NCBI GenBank assembly: GCA_963970005.1
Contig: CAXAMN010003002.1
Location: 490,467-554,466 of the forward strand
Reading direction: 5' to 3'
Length of the DNA: 64,000 nucleotides
DNA from: Durusdinium trenchii
Lineage: Eukaryota; Sar; Dinophyceae; Suessiales; Symbiodiniaceae
Made by a program: the position numbers and the translations under genes. Positions 43,131 to 51,200 of this stretch are shown piece by piece. The notes beneath the pieces were generated by a model. The model was not told the origin of the DNA and ran no database searches. It saw nothing but the letters and a program-made list of their open reading frames with translations. Position 1 is the stretch's first letter, and each line of letters begins with the position of its first letter.

Positions 43131-44264
43131 GCCGGTGGGAGCCGCCGGGGTTGATGGGGCGTTTGAAACATCAAGAAACGCCAGAAGCTCAAGGTTAGCC
43201 GGTTAGGATGGATGTTCATGCTTCGGTTCGTGGAGAGGGGATAGACTTGGTTGGAGCCTCAAACCCCTGGTGTTGCCTTCATTGAAGGTGAATCCAGGGT
43301 GAATCTCCTGAAAAATTCGGGTGTCCTTGCGTCCTTGCTGTGTCCGAGTCCTTGATCACCAAGGAGACGATGGCAAAGTTCCATTTCGCGGCACCCGGAA
43401 TGACAAGACTGGATTTGCTTGAGTACCTTTCCCTACAAGTCACAGACCTAAGTTCACCCAAGTTGATCATACAGTCATACACGATTCAAGAAGATCAAGG
43501 ACCAGGTTTTACTGGGTCTTTGGACTTGTAGGGTTTGTGTGTTTGTTCTTGGTGAGGCATAGGCCCAAAGGTTGTGAGTTTCAAGAGGTTCTAGGGCCTT
43601 AGGGAGAGTGCGAAGCCAACAACATCCAAGGATTAGATTCATCATGACCAATCCCTTTGCTCCCCCTTCGTCGGTGAACTATATGTCAACAAGTGTGCCG
43701 TAGCTTTTTCACTCTTTGATGCCATTTATAATAGCCCAGCCTCCAACCCTGCATCCAAAACTCACGGAACCCCTGCATGTTGCCCTTTGTTTGTTTTTTG
43801 TTTCTCAGTTCCTGTCCTTTTCGGATGCCCTTTCTTCCCATGTAATTTGATTTGAGGCAGTTTTTTGCAACCTTGTATCTATACATATACAGTATTGTGT
43901 TTATATATAAATGATCATATTTGTTGTTGTCCTGACTACTGCTTCGGCCAATCAAAAAATAGCTTTTGTTTAAATCATAAACCCTGCGCTCCTGCATGTG
44001 CATGGTTGAAACCTCTCTACCCTCTCGGGCATGTCATTGGAAGTGCTTGCCCAGAGAACAATCGAAACATTGGTTTCCGGTTGTCGGCCAACTGCACCCC
44101 ATCAAACATGCCGCAAGTGGACTGAAACACACCTTGAGTACTATTCCCTCCACTGATACAGCAGACACATGAGCTGAACGAATATGCCACGGGGCCCTAA
44201 ATCATCCAGATGCCAAGATTCCCGGTGTCTTGGAATTTGTTGTGTTGAACTTGAGTAACTTGAG

Positions 44265-44358
44265 CCACTTTGAGGAAAGGATTGACTTTCACTACTTGGT
44301 GTCCAAGTGCTTCGTAGGGGACTGGTGTCAATTCACTGTGCTGCGGCAGAAGAAGCAG
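44265..44358 (+). CDS. Deg protease exon: ERIxFxYLVS segment
   Basis: Reads ERIDFHYLVSKCFVGDWCQF then TVLRQKKQ. Deg9-type enzymes have G-E-R-I-x-F-x-Y-L-[IV]-S-x-K-[FY]-x-G-D...V-L-R at this point, ending the first PDZ-like module. Cys replaces Lys in the S-x-K position here (SKCF). Confidence 0.85.
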
Positions 44359-44670
44359 AGCCTTTGCAGTTTGCAGCTAGAAATTGCGAGCGCACTTGAA
44401 GCTTTAGCTAAACTCACAGCAATGGGAGGCCTGCCTCCTCTTCCCTTTGATCGAAATGTATACATGGAGTGACCTGCAACAATTTGACTGTGCTAAGTGT
44501 GTCCGTTTGATTCCAGCTGGAGTGCTTTCGTCTTCAAACTGCTTTTCCAATGCAACAGGTTTCATGAAGACCGCATTCCAGTCAGTGAGGTCTGGGAGTT
44601 GACATGTCATTCTTCAACAGGTCTGGGAGTTGACCGTGGCAGTGTTTGGCCAAGTTGGTCGATCTGAGGA

Positions 44671-44740
44671 GAGAGCTCCAAGTGCAGCTTTCGGCGGTGC
44701 GGCCACTGGTGCTGCATGACCCACCAGATCCACCACAGTG
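44671..44740 (+). CDS. Deg protease exon: strand before the second module
   Basis: Reads ELQVQLSAVRPLVLHDPPDP. The family has a similar alternating strand followed by R-[PL]-L-[IV]-P before the second PDZ-like module. It is the last recognised Deg exon before the retrotransposon, about 300 bp upstream of its 5' end. Confidence 0.6.
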
Positions 44741-45030
44741 TCTCGGCACCGGATCAGTGTGGAAAGGAAGAAATTCGAGAAATCGATGGGCGACCACCGG
44801 GGTCATGTAGAATTCCGTCTTTGTCGGTGATCCGTAATGATTTGTTTTTGATTGTTCGGGGGCCTTTGGAAGGAGGCCGTTCTATTTTGCAGACACAAAT
44901 TGAAGAATAATACAGGAGCATAGTGTCGCAGAAGGGAAATGATACGGAATGATGAGTTTGTGAATACCGTCGAGCGAGTTGATGTTGACCAACAACCATG
45001 ATCAGACATGGTTCATGGTGATTGATGTTT

Positions 45031-45035
45031 GTTTT
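45031..45035 (+). other. Candidate 5-bp target site duplication (left)
   Basis: GTTTT immediately before the 5' terminal repeat. The same five bases occur at 53963-53967, one base beyond the shared 3' repeat. Five bp is usual for copia integration, but GTTTT is simple sequence. Confidence 0.5.
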
Positions 45036-45176
45036 TGAGAAAATCGTGCATGCTTTTGCCAACCTGTTGACCACACTGCCTTATCGGCCCCATTTCTAGG
45101 ATCCTCGAGCCACTCGTTCTTACGCGTTCGCGCGGTGCGGAAATGGCGTGCTGCTGAGACGACACGTCTTGACAAG
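45036..45176 (+). repeat. 5' LTR, 141 bp
   Basis: Starts TGAGAAAATCGTGCATGC and ends CGTCTTGACAAG. Identical by eye to 53821-53961. Very short for an LTR. The 5' TG is standard. The 3' end does not show the usual CA unless it is placed at TTGACA, two bases earlier. Confidence 0.93.
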
Positions 45177-45177
45177 T

Positions 45178-45190
45178 TGGCACCGGAGCC
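45178..45190 (+). other. Candidate primer-binding site
   Basis: TGGCACCGGAGCC begins one base after the LTR. TGG is complementary to the CCA end of a tRNA and the rest would pair with an acceptor/T-stem ending GGCTCCGGTGCCA. It differs from the initiator-Met site (TGGTATCAGAGC) common in plant copia. The tRNA was not identified. Confidence 0.55.
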
Positions 45191-45214
45191 TTTTCTGGCA
45201 GGTGTCTCCGAGGG

Positions 45215-48200
45215 ATGCCGATCCCCCTCCTTTCGGTTGGGCCTGCTGTCCCGACCTTCGACATGGCCGCTGAGGATGATGGCGATGATGGCTACGACTT
45301 CGACCTGTTCGTTGACGATGCCACTTCGCACCACTCGGTATGGCCTGAGCCTGAGCCACCTGCCCGAACGACCACAGAGACCTTTCATGTTGAGCCCAAT
45401 GAAGTTGAGCAGCCGCCGACATCTCCTACGAGCTGGCGGTGCCTCCGTTGCGACTCCACGAGGGCGACCTATGTGGGCCAGTTCGGCCGTTGGCATTGCT
45501 CGGACTGCGGAAGCCATGAGTTCTACCAGGTTGATAAGCCCACCAAGTCCGTGACTTCGACTGGCACATGGATGTACGTTCCGAATGCCCCTGCTGCTGC
45601 TTCACCTTCATCGAAGGGTGCCCGCCGCAGGAGAAGGAAGAAGGATGCACGAGACGGTGGATTCCCTGGTGATGACCATGGCCAGGACGACGACGAAAAT
45701 GAACAAGCCGAATCAGAACAGTTGACCAACGACCCTGTCATCGACCCCGATGGCAAGAGAGGGCCACGAGCTGGACACCTTCCTCATTCTGGGTTGCCTC
45801 ATGGAGTCCCTCCTCAACGGCCTGACCAGGCCGGATCAGGATCACCACTATCTCCTGACGGTCAACGACCAGCTGGTGGTGCACCTGACCACGATTCACC
45901 TGTACCTGTCCTACATGTGAAGACACCTTCAAGGAGGTCAGACCGACCTTCCAATGCCGCCGGATCCTCAACACCTCCGGCAAACTGGAACTCCAAGAAA
46001 GGGCCTACGCCCGGAGTGAAATGGAAGTCGGGGCAGCCACCCGCTGTTCCGACCTGGAAATACGACCAGAACGACATGCGCGCCTTCGCCAAGTTCACGA
46101 AGAAGATTGCCATATGGCGCCTTCAAATGCAAGCCTATGCCAGCCCCAAAGAGCAGGCTCTGATTCTGTACAATGGCCTCACCGGCGAACTTGAACAAGA
46201 ATTGGAACACCTCTCCATTGAGGACATCTTCAAGCCGGATGGGGTGGATGTCATCATGAGCTTGCTCAAGAAGCCATTTGAGCAACGCCTCATTTACCAA
46301 AAAAGGAGATTTCTGCACGAGTTCGAGACCTTCCGCCGCTTCCAAGGCGAATCGATGAGGGCATACGTGCAGAGATTCAGGAGGGTGCAGAGATCTCTCA
46401 AATCCGTCGGAGTGGAGATAAGTGGAACATTTGACTCCGACTCGCTGGGCTCCAGGTTGTTGGACCGCAGCGGTCTGTCCTACCAGGACCAAAGGATGGT
46501 CCTCATAGGCACGCAACAAAGCCTGGACTTTGAGACCATCGCTGAGTGCCTAGTCCTTCAATGGCCAGAGTTCAGGACCGCTCCACTCGTCGTGAACAAG
46601 GACGGACAAAGCAAAGGAGCTGGCAAGAGCAAGCATGGAACTTCATCGACCTCATCGACGACCAGCGGATCTTCGACTTCGGCATTCACGAAAGGTAGCG
46701 GCAAGTCCATGAGCAGTGGCAAGTCCATGCCACGACGACAGACCTACATCACCGAGGTCATTGATGAAGAGGCCATGGAGGCCGATGAGTTTGAAGATGC
46801 TCATGAACAGCCCGATGAACTTGAAGTCGAGGCCGAACAGGAAGAGCAGCCAGAAGATGAAGAAGGCCAAGAGGCCACAGATGATGTGACCGACGACTTG
46901 ACCAACCTCGCACAGGTCCTGACGGTCACGGCTCGCAAATTGAGTGGCATCACCTTGGGTCGCAAGTTTTCCACCGGCAACAAAAGCAAGAAGTCACCGG
47001 ATGAACTCCGAAAGGTGACGCATTGCTCTGCCTGCGGTGCTTTGGGGCACTGGTATCAGGACCAGGCATGCCCGATGAATCAAGGAGCTGGAGCTGGAAA
47101 GGCTGGCAAGTCTGGCAAGGGGTCCAAAGGATCTTCAAGCTCGAGCTACCGCCAGACCTCAGGCCCTGACAAAAAGGCTGATCGTCCTCATCAGGTCAGC
47201 GTGGTGCACCATGAGCACGGGTCCCTCGAGGTGAACGATGCACCCACTTCAGACTATGGGACAATGTTTGCCATCAACATGGTCACCAACCTCCCTTTTC
47301 AGGTTCATGAGACCAAGGGCTTCGGGACTGGTGGACACGACCTCACCGGCTACATGGTTTTGGATTCAGCCTGCCAGAGAACATGTGCTGGCAAAGCTTG
47401 GTACCGGTCCCATGTTGACATGTTGTTCAAGCACCACCTCAAGACCAAGGAGATCCCCTCGGAAGATGTGTTTCAGTTCGGCAAGGGTGAACCAACGGTT
47501 GCACACGTAAGGGCCTATATCCCGGTGTTTTTCGACAACCACCCCCTTGTTGTTGGAGCAGGCATCCTCCCGGAAAGCATTCCTTTGTTGGGAAGCAATG
47601 CACTCATGGACTCCCTCGGTTCGATCATCGACCTGCCGAATCGAGTTGTTTACTTTTCATCATTGCAGTGCACAGTGCAGTTACATGTCAAAGGAGGTCA
47701 TTTTGCTGTTTCCATTTTGGATTTCAACCACGAGCACCCACAGCGTCTTCATGAGTGGAAAGCGTTTTCTGCACCACATGTTTGGCATGATCCACACCCT
47801 GAACTTCTCCTTCCGCCTCAGCCGATGAACGTCAAGGTGTCCGCTTCCACCTCGACATCCAATTCGTTGTTGAAGCCGCCCCAAGGCCTTCCTCATGCGG
47901 ACGGCGCCGCCTGCATGGCTTCAGCGCTGGCGCCGCTTGGTCTCATGCCTCGAGGCCTTCAAGAGGAACATCTGGATCTACATGGCGGGGGGCGTGCGAT
48001 TGGGCATCATGCCCAAGTCATGGCTGGACCATGCAGTGCCGCCGGAGATGAGCCCACGACTTCATCCCGAGAAGTGCCAGCACACGGTGATCAAGCGGTA
48101 CGGCAATGCGCATGGCAGGTTCGCACGTTGCCAAACCTGCCTTCGAAAATGGAAATGGAACAACAAGAAGGAAGATTGGGACATCTGGTCTTCCCAAGGA

Positions 48201-51200
48201 GGTGGCTATCTCGCTTCCTCTTCTCGACAATTGCCATTGCCACAGCCGTCATCGAAGGCAACGGCATCTGCAGGGAGCACCAGCAAGGCTCGACCGAAGC
48301 CCAAGGCCAAGAGCACAGCAGTACCATGCTCGGCCTGGACATCAACTCTTTCGGGTTGGACGAGCTTCGAGATGGGCTATACGCTCCACACCGACCACTT
48401 GACTCAGGAGGAGCAGGTGGAGGTCTTCAGGATCCTGGAGCAGAGGTCACCGCTGGAAGCAGAGCCGACCACCGTGGCGGAGTTCGCCTTCCTCAACGAG
48501 GAGCACTTCAGACCTCACCGGGAGAAGCAGGAGTTGGCGGCAGATCGAAAGAGGCACGAACGCCTGGTGGAGCTGGGCGTGTTGATCGAGGAGGACGAGG
48601 AAATCATGGATTGGGGCCTCATCGACGAGATTGTGAAGTCAGAAGGGCCAATGGACCAGATGGTCCACGATCCATAGCCCTCAAAAGCGGCCAGGCAAAA
48701 CGACTTCGAGGAGATTGGAACAAGGCCGCTGACATCCTCGAGAAGGAGTACCAGGTCTATGCAACAAGCAAGCCGACCATGGAGAGACCTCCGCCCTATG
48801 CTGACCTCTGGGAATTGTTCGCTGGAAGTTCAAATATGACCCGGTTGGCAGCTCACTATAACCTGAACACCTTGCAGCCCATGGACCTCCTCTATGGCCA
48901 GAACTTCAAGGACCCAGCCATGCGTAAGATGATCTTCCAAAAGCTCGACCACTATAAACCTTGGCTGGTGATCATGGGAGTGGACTGCAGGTTATGGAAC
49001 CAGTTCAACATCAACCTCAACTGGTCTTCACCAGACAGGCGGCTTGCACTACGCCACTTGCAGGACGATGAGAAGGTTCTTGTCGAGTTTGCCGTGGCGG
49101 TCGCACTACGACAACACCGGGCAGGGCGCTATTTCCTGCTCGAGAATCCACAGCGCTCACAACTGTGGAACTTGGAAGAGGTGACCGACCTTTTAGGCCT
49201 TCGCGGAGTTTGGACCACAGACCTGGACTGCGGAGCTTATGGAGCTGAAGTTGATGGACAACCAATCGCAAAACCCATGAGATGGGCAGGAAATCAACCT
49301 GGCCTACATGAACAGCTCAACCGTCGGCTCACACCTCTCCAGAAGATGTACTGCACTCCCATTCAGGGCAAGCTCACAAGACGATCTCAAGAATACCCTG
49401 ATGAACTATGTCATGCAGTACTTCAGGAGCTCCGTGCACTGATCTTCCAAAAGGAGCCCCTACGATTTGGACCACCACAACACAAGGTCTATGCAACGGC
49501 CTACCCAACGGCCGATCTCGACCTATGGGACGACATCGTGAAGTACGTGGACAATGTCTACGAAAGAGGAGCCAAAAGACCTTTCAACTTCCCCGTGGAC
49601 TCCGACATGGGCAAGAGGATTCAAGAGCTCTTCCGCATCAAGGCCGTGCGCATTCAGGCTTTCTATGCTCCGACTTCCAGGAGGATTCCGGCCAATGTGG
49701 ATGAGTACTTCACGAGAGCAGCATTCCTTCAGTATGCTGGCAAGACCCGTGCAGTTGAGGTCGAGGACTTGGACCAGATCGAGTTCCCAAGACAGCGGTT
49801 CTCAAAAGCTGTCGCCTTTGGCATTTTCGCCTACGGGTTCAGGATGGAGACCACTTCACCGGCTACACCGGCTCCAGATGCAGACAGGGCCATCATTCCA
49901 GGCCTCACCACTGACATCTCCTTCAGCGGTGTCGACGGAGTTGACCAACATGTGAAGCGGTCACTGGCCCGACTACACCTGAACCTGGGACACCCCAGTA
50001 CTCAAGAGCTGATGAGGCTACTGGCGCATCAAGGACGCATCCCGGCCACAGTCATCAAAGCAGTGCAGGGCATGAGTTGCTCTACATGTCAACGACTGAA
50101 GCCACCTCAAGAACCACGACCAACCAGCATGCCTTCATTGGTCGCAGGGCAATTTGGTGATGAGCTGCAGGCAGATGTTTTCTACTGCCGACTACTGGAT
50201 GGCACTTCGTTTCCGGTCCTCGGCATCATTGATAGAGCAACAGGTCTCCACATGGCTGGCCTCATGAAGAACCGGGACTCGGAGACCACTTTTGAGCTCC
50301 TCACCGACCTTTGGCTTCGACCTTATGGTCTTCCTTTGAAGTTCTCATGCGACCCGGACCGAACATTCCGGGGAGAGTTTGAGAAGCGCCTGATGTCACT
50401 CGGCGTCATCGTTGAACACTGCCCACCAGAGGCCCACTACCTCATCGGCATGATCGAAAGACGCAATGCCATCTTGCGCCTGACCATCGAGAGGCTGATT
50501 GACCAGTTCGCCATCGTCGACTTGGCAGACGTCCCACTGATCCTGGTCCAGGCATGTCACGCCTGTAACACAATGGCATTCACCAGAGGACGCTCTGCAT
50601 ACCAAGCAGTCTCCGGAAGGGTCCCACGGCTGCCAAATGATGTGCTCACTGACGGACAGGTTTTGAGCACCTCCACTCAACCATTCCGTGACCCTGAACA
50701 TCCTGGACTACGAGCAGAACTGGTGCGCAGTGAAGCTCTGAAGACTCTCATCGACCTTAATGCACAACAACAGTTCCGTCGAGCTCTACTGCGCAAGACA
50801 AGAAACACCAGCATCCCAGACCTTCAACCTGGACAACGATGCGCAGTGTGGCGCTGGACGAAGAAAGGAGTCCGCAAGAGAGGCGCATGGCTGGCAGCTC
50901 GATTTCTGTCATGGGATCCTGCCCATGAAGGAAAACAAGCCTGGGTGAGACTTGGTGCATCGACCACTTTGGTCACAGCAGAACAGCTCAGGGCTGCTCA
51001 CTCCTTCGAAGACTGGTGCCCTGATGAGCAAGACATCAAGGTCTTGAAGGACGCCAGCAAGAACTTCGGTCAGCACATGCTTGAAGACGAGCGCGGTCCA
51101 CCACCGCCTGAAGAGGCCCTGACCCAAGATGCTCATTTGGAGCAGGAGGCGCTGGAGTACGACAACACGGCACCACCGATGACACCAGCAATGGCTGTTC

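Noticed and set aside
45968..46519. Antisense frames of 60-195 codons inside the retrotransposon
   Set aside because: They mirror GC-rich coding sequence on the plus strand and have no domain character.
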